Assembly (NCBI RefSeq): GCF_009184865.1 | Contig: NZ_CP045096.1 | Coordinates: forward strand, 3,906,001 to 3,970,000 | DNA length: 64,000 nt | Reading direction: 5' to 3' | From: Streptomyces phaeolivaceus | Lineage (GTDB): Bacteria > Actinomycetota > Actinomycetes > Streptomycetales > Streptomycetaceae | Part shown: piece by piece, positions 50,706-58,547 of the stretch | Layout of the letters: each line of letters opens with the position of its first letter | How positions within the stretch are numbered: the stretch's first letter is position 1 | Program-made: the position numbers and the translations under genes | Notes under the pieces: model-generated | What the model saw: only the letters and a program-made list of their open reading frames with translations | Told to the model about the DNA's origin: nothing | The model's database searches: none

Positions 50706-51833
50706 TCAGGCTCCGGAAGCGAGCGACAGGTAAACGGCGGCGAAATCCGTGATGGCGATCATCTCGGCGAGGGTCTCCAGGTCGCTGCCCTCCTCGGGTT
50801 CCAGCTCGCTGATCGCGGCGTCGTGGCCGAGGGCCAGCTCGCGGGCGGCCGGTACGGCGCTGAGGCCCCCGGTGGGGCGGTCGCGGACGAGCACCACGCG
50901 CGCGTGCAGGACGGGCGCGTCCTCGACGCGGTCGCGGAAGAAGTCGTCGGGGTCGGCGTTCGCGGCGAGCGGGCCGGACAGCAGCACCGTGTGCGAGGCG
51001 AGGGCCTCCGGGAGCTGGGCGGCGAGGGCGGGGCGGCCCGCCAGTTCGGCGAGCGCGGCGGCGAAGCGGCGGCCCACCGGCCCTGCGGACTGGCCCTCGG
51101 TCCAGATCAGCGGGAGGGCGTCGGCCAGCTCGGCGGCGAGTGTCTTGGCCGGGTTGCTGTAGGTGGCGATCGCCGGGCCGCAGCGCTCGGCGACGCGGTC
51201 GAGGCGGTCGGCGACCTTCTGCAGGGCGTCCGGCGGGGCGGCGACCAGGCCGGTGCGGTCCAGCAGCGCCAGCATCGGCGTGAGCAGCGCCCACAGGACT
51301 CCGGGGGCGGCGGCGCCGAGGGGCACCTCCTGCTCGTACGGGCCGGTCGCCATCGGTACGAAGAGGCCGTGGGCGCCTTCCACGGCCTCGGCGACCGGGG
51401 TGCGGGGCGGGGCGACGGCGACGATCGTGCTGCCCCGGCGGTACGCCTGGTCGACGAGGAGCGCGAGGCCGGGCTCACTGCCGTCGGCGGTGGCGATCAG
51501 CAGGAGGTCGACCGGGCCCGCCCAGCCGGGCAGCTCCCAGCGGAGGGCGCCCGCGGCGGGGGCCACACCGGTGGGGTGCAGACGGATCAGGGGGCAGCCG
51601 GATCCCGCGAGGGCGCCGAGCAGGTCGGCGACGCCCGCGGAGGCCATGCCGGGGCCCGCGGTCAGCAGGGCGCGGGGGCGGCCGTCCGGTTTCAGGTCCG
51701 GGATGCCGGCCTCGATGCCGAGGCGGATGGCCGTACGGACCCGGGCGCCGGCCTCGGCGGCGCCGCGGAGCAGGTCGCGGCGGTCCGCCTCCGACAAGGC
51801 GTCGGGGGTGTCCAGCAACGATTCGTCGAGCAT
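50706..51833 (-). CDS. SIS-domain protein, phosphoglucose/phosphomannose isomerase-like
   Basis: The 375-residue protein has an N-terminal SIS-fold region and a C-terminal bacterial PGI/PMI domain with G-P-A-I-A-T-Y-S-N-P-A-K-T-L-A-A-E-L and the late G-H-D-A-A-I-S-E-L. Its mycobacterial counterpart sits between manA and manB. The key active-site residues of bifunctional archaeal PGI/PMI enzymes are not all visible, so a regulatory role or another sugar-phosphate substrate is possible. It may bind a sugar phosphate in mannose metabolism. Confidence 0.85.
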   Translation of the reverse strand: MLDESLLDTPDALSEADRRDLLRGAAEAGARVRTAIRLGIEAGIPDLKPDGRPRALLTAGPGMASAGVADLLGALAGSGCPLIRLHPTGVAPAAGALRWELPGWAGPVDLLLIATADGSEPGLALLVDQAYRRGSTIVAVAPPRTPVAEAVEGAHGLFVPMATGPYEQEVPLGAAAPGVLWALLTPMLALLDRTGLVAAPPDALQKVADRLDRVAERCGPAIATYSNPAKTLAAELADALPLIWTEGQSAGPVGRRFAAALAELAGRPALAAQLPEALASHTVLLSGPLAANADPDDFFRDRVEDAPVLHARVVLVRDRPTGGLSAVPAARELALGHDAAISELEPEEGSDLETLAEMIAITDFAAVYLSLASGA

Positions 51834-51932
51834 GGGCGGCAGTCTCCGATCGCCGGGTGCCCTGGTCGCCCGTACGCCGGGTTTCCCGGCTCGTACGGGG
51901 TTACGCCTTGCGCGCGAGCTTGATCGCGCGGG

Positions 51933-52103
51933 TCACTCGGGGCGGCGGGCCTCGTCGACGAGGAGTACGGGGATGCCGTCCCGGATCGGGTAGGCGAGGC
52001 CGCAGTCCTGGCTCGTGCAGGTCAGCTCGGTGTCCTCCTCCGTGAGGGGGGCGTGGCACGCCGGGCAGGCGAGGATCTCCAGGAGGCCGGCTTCGAGCGG
52101 CAT
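51933..52103 (-). CDS. Trm112-family small zinc-ribbon protein
   Basis: This 56-residue protein has C13-P-A-C16 and C29-(4)-C34, a zinc ribbon, followed by [16 protein letters not shown], the Trm112/YcaR signature. ATG 52103 opens [12 protein letters not shown]. In eukaryotes Trm112 activates methyltransferases; the bacterial proteins are unassigned but conserved beside manB and similar genes. It lies upstream of the SIS-domain gene on the same strand. Confidence 0.9.
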   Translation of the reverse strand: MPLEAGLLEILACPACHAPLTEEDTELTCTSQDCGLAYPIRDGIPVLLVDEARRPE

Positions 52104-52261
52104 GTCGGGGTCCCTTCGGGGGCGGGTTCGTGCGGTGCGGCCTGGTCAGAGTACCGCCGTGTGGGGGTTGGTGCCGGGGTTGGGGGGCGGGGGGTTCCTC
52201 GCCCCCGCCCCCCTACCCGTCCCATCCTCAAGGGGCTGCGCCCCTTTGACCCCCCTCTGCG

Positions 52262-52333
52262 GCCGAGTGGGGGTTCTCGCGCAGTTCCCCGCGCCCCTTG
52301 AGGGCCTGCGGCCACTCAAGGGCCTGCGGCCGT
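52262..52333. repeat. Streptomyces-type interspersed palindromic repeat, copy B
   Basis: GAGTGGGGGTTCTCGCGCAG, TTCCCCGCGCCCC, and a doubled CTCAAGGGCCTGCGGCC make up this copy, in the opposite orientation to copy A. It lies between manB and the Trm112-like gene. The doubled unit is a 19-bp direct repeat. Confidence 0.75.
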
Positions 52334-52349
52334 TTGAAAGGGGCGTCTC

Positions 52350-53714
52350 TCACGCTCTGATGATCGCCAGGACCTCGTCCCTCATCTTCGCCATCGTCGG
52401 TTCGTCCCTTGCCTCGGCGTTCAGGCGCAGGAGTGGTTCCGTGTTGGAGGGGCGGACGTTGAACCACCAGTCGGTGGCCGTGACAGTGAGGCCGTCGAGG
52501 TCGTCGAGGGTGATGCCGTCGAGGTTCTCGTAGGCGGAGCGGATCGCGGCCAGGCGGCCCGGTTGGTCGTCGACGGTGGAGTTGATCTCGCCGGAGCCCG
52601 CGTAGCGGTCGTACTGGGCGACGAGGGCGGAGAGGGGGCCGTCCTGACCGCCTAGGGCGGCGAGGACGTGGAGGGCGGCCAGCATGCCCGTGTCGGCGTT
52701 CCAGAAGTCGGCGAAGTAGTAGTGGGCGGAGTGCTCGCCGCCGAAGATCGCGCCGGTCCTGGCCATCTCGGCCTTGATGAAGGAGTGGCCGACGCGGGTG
52801 CGCACCGGCGTGCCGCCGTGCTCCTTGACCACCTCGGGGACGGACCAGGAGGTGATCAGGTTGTGGATGACCGTGCCCTTGCCGCCGTGCCTGGCCAGTT
52901 CACGGGCGGCGACCAGGGCGGTGATGGCGGAGGGCGGGACGGGGTCGCCCTGTTCGTCGACGACGAAGCAGCGGTCGGCGTCGCCGTCGAAGGCGATGCC
53001 GAGGTCGGCGCCCTCCTCGCGGACCCGCTTCTGGAGGTCGACGATGTTGGCCGGGTCCAGGGGGTTGGCCTCGTGGTTCGGGAAGGTGCCGTCCAGTTCG
53101 AAGTACATCGGGACGAGGTCGAGGGGGAGGCCCGCGAAGACGGTCGGGACGGTGTGGCCGCCCATGCCGTTGCCCGCGTCGACGACGACCTTCAGGGGGC
53201 GGACGGAGGTCAGGTCGACGAGGCCGAGCAGATGCGCCGCGTACCCCTCCAACGTGTCCCGCCGGGTGATCGTTCCCGGTGTCGCGGCGGGCTCCGGCGC
53301 GCCCGACTCGCTCCAGGCCTCGGCCAGTTCGCGGATGTCGGTGAGGCCGGTGTCCTGGCCGACGGGGGCGGCGCCGGCGCGGCACATCTTGATGCCGTTG
53401 TACTGGGCGGGGTTGTGGGAGGCCGTGAACATCGCGCCGGGCAGGTTCAGCGCGCCCGAGGCGTAGTACAGCTGGTCCGTCGAACAGAGGCCGATCTCGG
53501 TGACGTTCACCCCGAGGGCCGCCGCCCCGCGCGCGAAGGCACGCGAGAGGCCGGGCGAGGAGGGCCGCATGTCGTGGCCGGTCACGATGGCGTCCGCGCC
53601 GGTCACTCGTACGAAGGCCGCCCCGAACAGCTCGGCCAGGGGCTCGTCCCACTGGTCCGGGACCACCCCACGTACGTCGTACGCCTTCACGATCGTCGTC
53701 AGATCAGCAGCCAC
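52350..53714 (-). CDS. manB: Phosphomannomutase/phosphoglucomutase
   Basis: The 454-residue enzyme of the alpha-D-phosphohexomutase family converts mannose-6-phosphate to mannose-1-phosphate. The phosphoserine loop T-A-S-H-N-P, metal loop D-G-D-A-D-R and sugar loop G-G-E-H-S-A-H are intact, as is the phosphate-binding loop R-P-S-N-T-E-P. GTG 53714 has AGGAGG eight bases upstream; a TTG two codons earlier is less likely. It is upstream of the Trm112-like, SIS and manA genes on the same strand. Confidence 0.95.
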   Translation of the reverse strand: MAADLTTIVKAYDVRGVVPDQWDEPLAELFGAAFVRVTGADAIVTGHDMRPSSPGLSRAFARGAAALGVNVTEIGLCSTDQLYYASGALNLPGAMFTASHNPAQYNGIKMCRAGAAPVGQDTGLTDIRELAEAWSESGAPEPAATPGTITRRDTLEGYAAHLLGLVDLTSVRPLKVVVDAGNGMGGHTVPTVFAGLPLDLVPMYFELDGTFPNHEANPLDPANIVDLQKRVREEGADLGIAFDGDADRCFVVDEQGDPVPPSAITALVAARELARHGGKGTVIHNLITSWSVPEVVKEHGGTPVRTRVGHSFIKAEMARTGAIFGGEHSAHYYFADFWNADTGMLAALHVLAALGGQDGPLSALVAQYDRYAGSGEINSTVDDQPGRLAAIRSAYENLDGITLDDLDGLTVTATDWWFNVRPSNTEPLLRLNAEARDEPTMAKMRDEVLAIIRA

Positions 53715-53817
53715 GGCCAAACCCTCCTGAAGTCCTCACCGGGCACCCAAACTACCCGTCCGCTGTGACAGTGGTCCGTGTGATCTCGCAGGTCGGGCCC
53801 GGCCCGGCGGAAGCGGT

Positions 53818-55431
53818 TCACGGAAGCATCCATTCCAGTACGGGTGTGCTCTGCCCCACGACGATCAGGCACATCACCAGCAGCAGTCCCAGGCTCCACG
53901 GCAGCACCTTGCGCAACAGGTCTCCCTCGCGCCCCGCGAGGCCTACGGCGGCGCAGGCGATGGTCAGGTTCTGCGGGGAGATCATCTTGCCGAGGACACC
54001 GCCGGAGCTGTTGGCGGCGGCGAGCAGTTCCGGCGACAGGCCCGACTCCCGGGCCGCGCTCACCTGGAGGGCGCCGAAGAGCGCGTTGGCGGAGGTGTCC
54101 GAGCCGGAGACGGCGACGCCGAACCAGCCCAGCACGGGCGACAGGAAAGCGAGTCCGGCGCCGGCCGCCGCCACGAAGTGGCCGATGGTGGCGGCCTGTC
54201 CGGAAAGGTTCATGACGTAGGCGAGGGCGAGGACGGAGGTCACGGTGAGGATCGCGAACCGCAGTTCGTGGACCGTGGCCGCCCACTCCCGGACGGCCAC
54301 GCGCGCGTGGACGCCCAGTACGACGGCCGTGCACAGGCCGGCGAGCAGCACGAGCGTGCCGCCGGTGGACACGATCGGCCAGGTGAAGACATTGCCGCCG
54401 ACGGGATCGCCGTCCGGGTTCACGACGTCCGGGAACGGCCAGTCGTACGTCTGTGTCGCCCCGGCCGGCCAGTCCTTCACGACCGGGATCTGGGCGACGG
54501 AGAAGACGGCGACGATCAGCGCGTACGGGGCGTAGGCGCGCAGGACTTCGCGCGGCGGGTCCTCCTCGTCGAGGTCCTCGGCGCGCGCCGGTCAGCACGG
54601 CGGCCCGTACGGGCTCGGCGGCGGGCCGACGCGCCCGGGCCACGGCGACGAGGGCGCCCGCGCCGAGCAGGGCGGCCCCGATGTCGGCGAGTTGGGCGGA
54701 GACGTAGTTGGAGGCGACGAACTGGCCGACGGCGAAGGCGAATCCGCAGGCCAGGGCGGGCACCCAGGTCTCGCGCAGCCCGCGCCGCCCGTCGACGAGC
54801 CAGACGAGGACCAGGGGCACCACGAGGGTGAGCAGCGGTGTCTGGCGGCCGACGACGGACGCGACGGTGTCCAGGGGCAGTTCGGTGACCTGGGCGAGAG
54901 TGACGACCGGGGTGCCCATGGCGCCGAAGGCGACGGGCGCGGTGTTGGCGACGAGGGCGACCACGGCGGCCTTCACCGGTTCGAAGCCGAGCGCGACGAG
55001 CATGACCGAGCAGATGGCGACCGGCGCGCCGAAGCCGGCGAGGGCTTCCAGGAGCGCGCCGAAGCAGAACGCGACGACGAGCGCCTGGATGCGCGGGTCG
55101 TCGGAGAGCCGTCCGAAGGAGCGGCGCAGGATGTCGAAGTGCCGGGTGTGGACGGTTATCCGGTACACCCACAGGGCGTTGACGACGATCCACATGATCG
55201 GGAAGAGGCCGAAGGCGGCCCCCTGGCCCGCGCTGGAGAGCGTCTGGCCGATCGGCATGCGGAAGGCGAGCAGGCGACCAGAACGGCCGCCAGAAGGCCG
55301 ATCAAGCCCGCCAGATGCGCTTTCAGGCGCACGCCGCCGAGCAGCACCAGGACGAGGACGAAGGGCAGGGTCGCGATCAGGGCGGACAGGCCGAGCGAAC
55401 CGGCCACGGGTTCCAGTTGCTGGACGTACAC
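53818..55431 (-). pseudogene. L-lactate permease family gene with two frameshifts
   Basis: The gene would start at GTG 55431 (Y-V-Q-Q-L-E-P-V-A-G-S-L-G-L) and encode about 537 residues with 12-14 membrane helices. One base appears missing near 55270 (reading V-L-V-A-C-S-P where V-L-V-A-L-L-A-F is expected). A second is missing near 54586 (T-G-A-R-R-G-P instead of T-G-A-R-A-E-D-L-D-E-E-D). The three frame pieces match consecutive parts of LctP/GlcA proteins: A-L-L-E-A-L-A-G-F-G-A-P-V-A-I near the middle, and S-G-S-D-T-S-A-N-A-L-F and N-S-S-G-G-V-L-G-K-M-I-S-P-Q at the end. Both breaks are in GC-rich runs, so sequencing error must be excluded. Confidence 0.88.
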
Positions 55432-55623
55432 GAGAGCCTCCCCGGATTCCGCGATGCGGAAGCGGCTTCTCACGGCACGGGCACCCGGAATGATCGCGTC
55501 CGCGCTGACACGCCGTCAACAGGCGTGCGCCACTGAGCGAAACGGTGCGATCAGAAAGAGCCACAACGGGGCGGCAGCCATGCGTGCGGCTACGGAATCA
55601 CGGCAACGGCCCCTCGCGGGACG

Positions 55624-56046
55624 TCAGTTGTCGGGCGAGCGCAGCACCCGGAGATGGCCGCGGCGGGCGACCTCCATCGGGTCCGCCGTACGCGCGCCGC
55701 CACCGGCCTCGGCCGCGCGCCGCTGTGGACGGGCCGCCTCGCGCACGGCGTTGGCGAGCGCCTCCAGGTCGTCACCACTGGGGCGCGCGGGGGCCGAGGC
55801 GTCCAGCAGCCGTACGACCTCCCAGCCGCGTGGCGCGGTGAGGCGCTCGGAGTGCTCGGCGCACAGGTCGTAGCAGTGGGGTTCGGCGTAGGTGGCGAGG
55901 GGGCCGAGGACCGCGGTCGAGTCGGCGTAGACGTACGTCAGCGTCGCGACGGCGGGGCGGCCGCAAGCGGTGCGCGAACAGCGACGTACAGGGCTCACGA
56001 CGTTGGACGGTACCGCACTCTTGAGCGGGCCGCGACGACTCTCCAC
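55624..56046 (-). CDS. DUF3499 family protein
   Basis: The 140-residue protein has conserved cysteines in R-R-C-S-R-T-A-C-G-R-P-A-V-A-T-L-T-Y and H-C-Y-D-L-C-A-E-H, a likely metal site. It also has the family motif Y-V-Y-A-D-S-T-A-V-L-G-P-L. GTG 56046 has GGAG seven bases upstream; GTG 55998 at the conserved region is an alternative. The mycobacterial counterpart lies between manB and the metallopeptidase gene, as here. Its function is unknown. Confidence 0.88.
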   Translation of the reverse strand: MESRRGPLKSAVPSNVVSPVRRCSRTACGRPAVATLTYVYADSTAVLGPLATYAEPHCYDLCAEHSERLTAPRGWEVVRLLDASAPARPSGDDLEALANAVREAARPQRRAAEAGGGARTADPMEVARRGHLRVLRSPDN

Positions 56047-56339
56047 CAGGTCACTCCACCGTGTCGTGTTGTGAAACGTCCCACACGCCCCTCCGAACCC
56101 ACAGCGTTGACCTGCGGGTAACCCCGCGTCCGGAATGCCGAACGGGCCTGGGTTCGGTCAATATTCGGTATAAACCAGGCCAATTGGCGCGAGTTCGCCG
56201 GTCTCGGAGAGATACGGAATCGAGCCCAACCTTGGCTGGAATGGTCATCATGCGACATGCCGTACGGCTCGGGCCGGTGGGGCCGCCGAGGGTGTGGAGC
56301 AGGGCGGGCGGACCTGCCGGGGACTACGCTTCACAGGTG

Positions 56340-56795
56340 ATGGACAACCTCGTACCGCCCCGCGCCGCCTCCGCACCCGGGCCCCGCCGCCGAGATCGGC
56401 ACGGCAGGGGGATGCGTGGGCCCATCGCGCCACCGCAGGTGCCGCTCGCGGCGAGCCGTGCGGATGTGTTCGCGGATCTTGTACAGGACTCGGTGGAGCG
56501 GCTGGAGCGGCGGTTGCCGCAGCTGGCGGACATCGACTTCCTCGTCCTTGAGGTGCCGCGGCTCGACGGGCCGGTGGACGGGGCGTGGAACGACGAGGCC
56601 GTGCCGCTCGGCGGGACGGTGGCGGCGCGGGAGGGGCGGCCGGCCCGGGTCGTCGTCTATCGGCGGCCGGTGGAGATCCGTACCAAGGGGCGCGACGAGC
56701 GGGCCGCGCTGGTGCACGAGGTCGTGGTGGAACAGGTGGCCGAGCTGCTGGGACTGAACCCGGAGAACGTGGATCCTCGGTACGGCGAGGACTGA
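56340..56795 (+). CDS. Metallopeptidase family protein (zincin-like)
   Basis: The 151-residue protein carries H-E-V-V-V-E-Q-V-A-E-L-L-G-L near residues 128-141. It resembles a zincin helix, though the second metal His of H-E-x-x-H is Glu here. The family calls itself metallopeptidase on this basis; catalytic activity is unproven. The N-terminal 30 residues are basic and disordered. ATG 56340 follows CACAGGTG. It is divergent from DUF3499, as in mycobacteria, and followed by the palindrome containing the insertion sequence. Confidence 0.8.
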   Translation: MDNLVPPRAASAPGPRRRDRHGRGMRGPIAPPQVPLAASRADVFADLVQDSVERLERRLPQLADIDFLVLEVPRLDGPVDGAWNDEAVPLGGTVAAREGRPARVVVYRRPVEIRTKGRDERAALVHEVVVEQVAELLGLNPENVDPRYGED

Positions 56796-56820
56796 CGGGC
56801 GGGGATTCGTTCTTCGTGTG

Positions 56821-56860
56821 CGGGTCCGGTGGGGGCTGGTCGGGCAGTTCCCCGCGCCCC
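56821..56860. repeat. Left arm of a ~40-bp palindrome flanking the insertion sequence
   Basis: CGGGTCCGGTGGGGGCTGGT continues to GTTCCCCGCGCCCC at 56860. Its reverse complement, with a few mismatches, is found at 58438-58477. Together with copy A and copy B it belongs to the interspersed palindromic repeat family. The sequence between the arms and the IS (56861-56917) holds the rest of the repeat, including GGGGCGCAGCCCC. Confidence 0.88.
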
Positions 56861-56917
56861 AAAGAGACCAGGCCCTGCGGGCCTGAGAAGCATGGGGCGC
56901 AGCCCCTGCTTTTCAGG

Positions 56918-58430
56918 CAAGGCCGTGAAGTTAGGGCTTTGGGAGCGTTGGCAAGTGCGCTCTGGTTCTATGGCTTCTTGGAACGTGGGAAGCGGAGCCC
57001 CGGTAGAACTGGCAGTCGACCAAGACAGCCGTTCACAGGACCGGAGGCTCCGCTGTCCGATCAGTGTGTCATCACGCGGGAAATCACGGTAGCCAAGGGC
57101 GTGTTCGCCCCGGGGCATCTGGGGGAACTCACCCGGATCATCCCGTTCGAGATGGTCGATGCGGTCCTTGCCGAGACCGGTGCTGTCCAGCAACGGCTGC
57201 GGAAGATTCCCGCCCGGGTGGTGGTCTACCTGCTGCTGGCCGCGGCCCTGTTCGAGGACTGCGGCTACCTGGCCGTCTGGCGCAGGCTCACCGCCGCGCT
57301 GGAGACGATACCGGTCGTGAAGATCACCGGCGCGGGGCTCTGGGACGCCCGCAGGCGTCTGGGCGTGCGGCCCATGCGGGCCCTGTTCGATCTGCTGCGC
57401 GGGCCGGCCACGGTGATCCGCACCCGCGGCGCCCGCTTCAAGGGCCTGCTGGCCGTTGCGATCGACGGCACCTACCTCGACGTTCCCGACAGCCCGCCGC
57501 ACCGGGCCCGTCTGGGCAAGGGGTCCAACCGGTTCGGAACTGCCGGCTACCCGCAGATCTGCCTGACCGCGCTGGTGGCCTGTGGCACCCGGGCGATCCT
57601 GGATGCCGCCTTCGGACCGCGCTCCCAGGGAGAGACCGGACACGGCAGGCGGCTCATGCGCTCCCTGCACGCCGGAATGATCGTCCTGCTGGACCGGGGC
57701 TTTTCGGGCAACGCGTTCCTGACAGCCGTCGCCGCCACCGAAGCCTCCTTCCTCGCACGCATCACTGCCACCCGCAAACCTCCCGTCCTGGCCCGCTTCG
57801 GCGACGGCTCCCACCTCTCCCGCTTCGGCGCCCTCGAGGTCCGCATCATCGAATGCGAGATCACCGTCACCACCAGCCAGGGCCGCCGCACCGGGCTCTA
57901 CCGGCTGGCCACCAACCTCCTGGACCACCACCGCTACCCGGCATCCGACCTGGTCAGTCTGTATCACGAGCGGTGGGAAGTGGAGTCCGCCTACTTCGCG
58001 ATCAAGAAAACGATGCTGGGCCGGCGGGTCCTGCGCTCCACCACTCCGCCCGGCATCGCCCAGGAGGTCTACGCCCTGCTGAGCGCCTACCAGGCCCTGC
58101 GGATCGCTATCGCCGACGCCACCGGGGCCACACCCGGAACAGACCCGGACCGGGCCAGCTTCAGCGTTGCCCTGCGATGCGCCCGCGACCAGATCGTCCA
58201 GGCCGCGGGCATCATCGCCGGCACCACGATCGACCTCGTCGGGACGATCGGCCGAACCGTCCTGGAACACCTCATGCCCGCCCGCCGCCTCCGCATCAGC
58301 CCCCGCGCAGTGAAACGACCCCTGTCCCGATACGCCTACAAAAGCCTCAATATCGACCGACGCACCTACACAGCCACCCTCAGCATCAACATCTTGACGC
58401 CGACGATCAGCCCATAACTTCACGGCCTTG
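56918..58430 (+). mobile_element. IS4-family insertion sequence, 1513 bp
   Basis: Terminal inverted repeats are CAAGGCCGTGAAGTTA at 56918-56933 and its exact complement TAACTTCACGGCCTTG at 58415-58430. One transposase gene fills the element. The transposase stop TAA is the first three bases of the right repeat. Flanks CTTTTCAGG (56909-56917) and CTTTTAGG (58432-58439) could be an imperfect target duplication. The element separates the metallopeptidase gene from DUF5719 and lies in the loop of a palindrome. Confidence 0.93.
57053..58417 (+). CDS. IS4-family transposase
   Basis: The 454-residue DDE enzyme has the first catalytic Asp in V-A-I-D-G-T-Y-L-D-V, the second in V-L-L-D-R-G-F-S-G and the IS4 signature Y-(2)-R-(3)-E-(6)-K as Y-H-E-R-W-E-V-E-S-A-Y-F-A-I-K. 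An N-terminal IS4 domain (G-H-L-G-E-L-T-R-I-I-P-F-E-M-V-D) precedes. No ATG or GTG lies close to the conserved start; CTG 57053 has GGAGG upstream and fits best. GTG 57106 would cut into the domain. No frameshift; the element looks functional. Confidence 0.9.
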   Translation: MSDQCVITREITVAKGVFAPGHLGELTRIIPFEMVDAVLAETGAVQQRLRKIPARVVVYLLLAAALFEDCGYLAVWRRLTAALETIPVVKITGAGLWDARRRLGVRPMRALFDLLRGPATVIRTRGARFKGLLAVAIDGTYLDVPDSPPHRARLGKGSNRFGTAGYPQICLTALVACGTRAILDAAFGPRSQGETGHGRRLMRSLHAGMIVLLDRGFSGNAFLTAVAATEASFLARITATRKPPVLARFGDGSHLSRFGALEVRIIECEITVTTSQGRRTGLYRLATNLLDHHRYPASDLVSLYHERWEVESAYFAIKKTMLGRRVLRSTTPPGIAQEVYALLSAYQALRIAIADATGATPGTDPDRASFSVALRCARDQIVQAAGIIAGTTIDLVGTIGRTVLEHLMPARRLRISPRAVKRPLSRYAYKSLNIDRRTYTATLSINILTPTISP

Positions 58431-58477
58431 TCTTTTAGGGGCGCGGGGAACTGCGCGAGAAGCCCCCACCGGACCCG
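58431..58477. repeat. Right part of the palindromic repeat after the insertion sequence
   Basis: TCTTTTAGGGGCGCGGGGAA begins the remainder of the repeat; the arm proper is 58438-58477, the partner of 56821-56860. From 58516 to 58553 a 12-bp imperfect tandem repeat (CTTACCTCACCT) runs into the 3' end of the DUF5719 gene. Confidence 0.85.
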
Positions 58478-58547
58478 CGCACGACAACGCACCCGCACCC
58501 CCGAGCTCCCGCGCCGCCACCCCTTACCTCACCTCTTACCTCACCTC

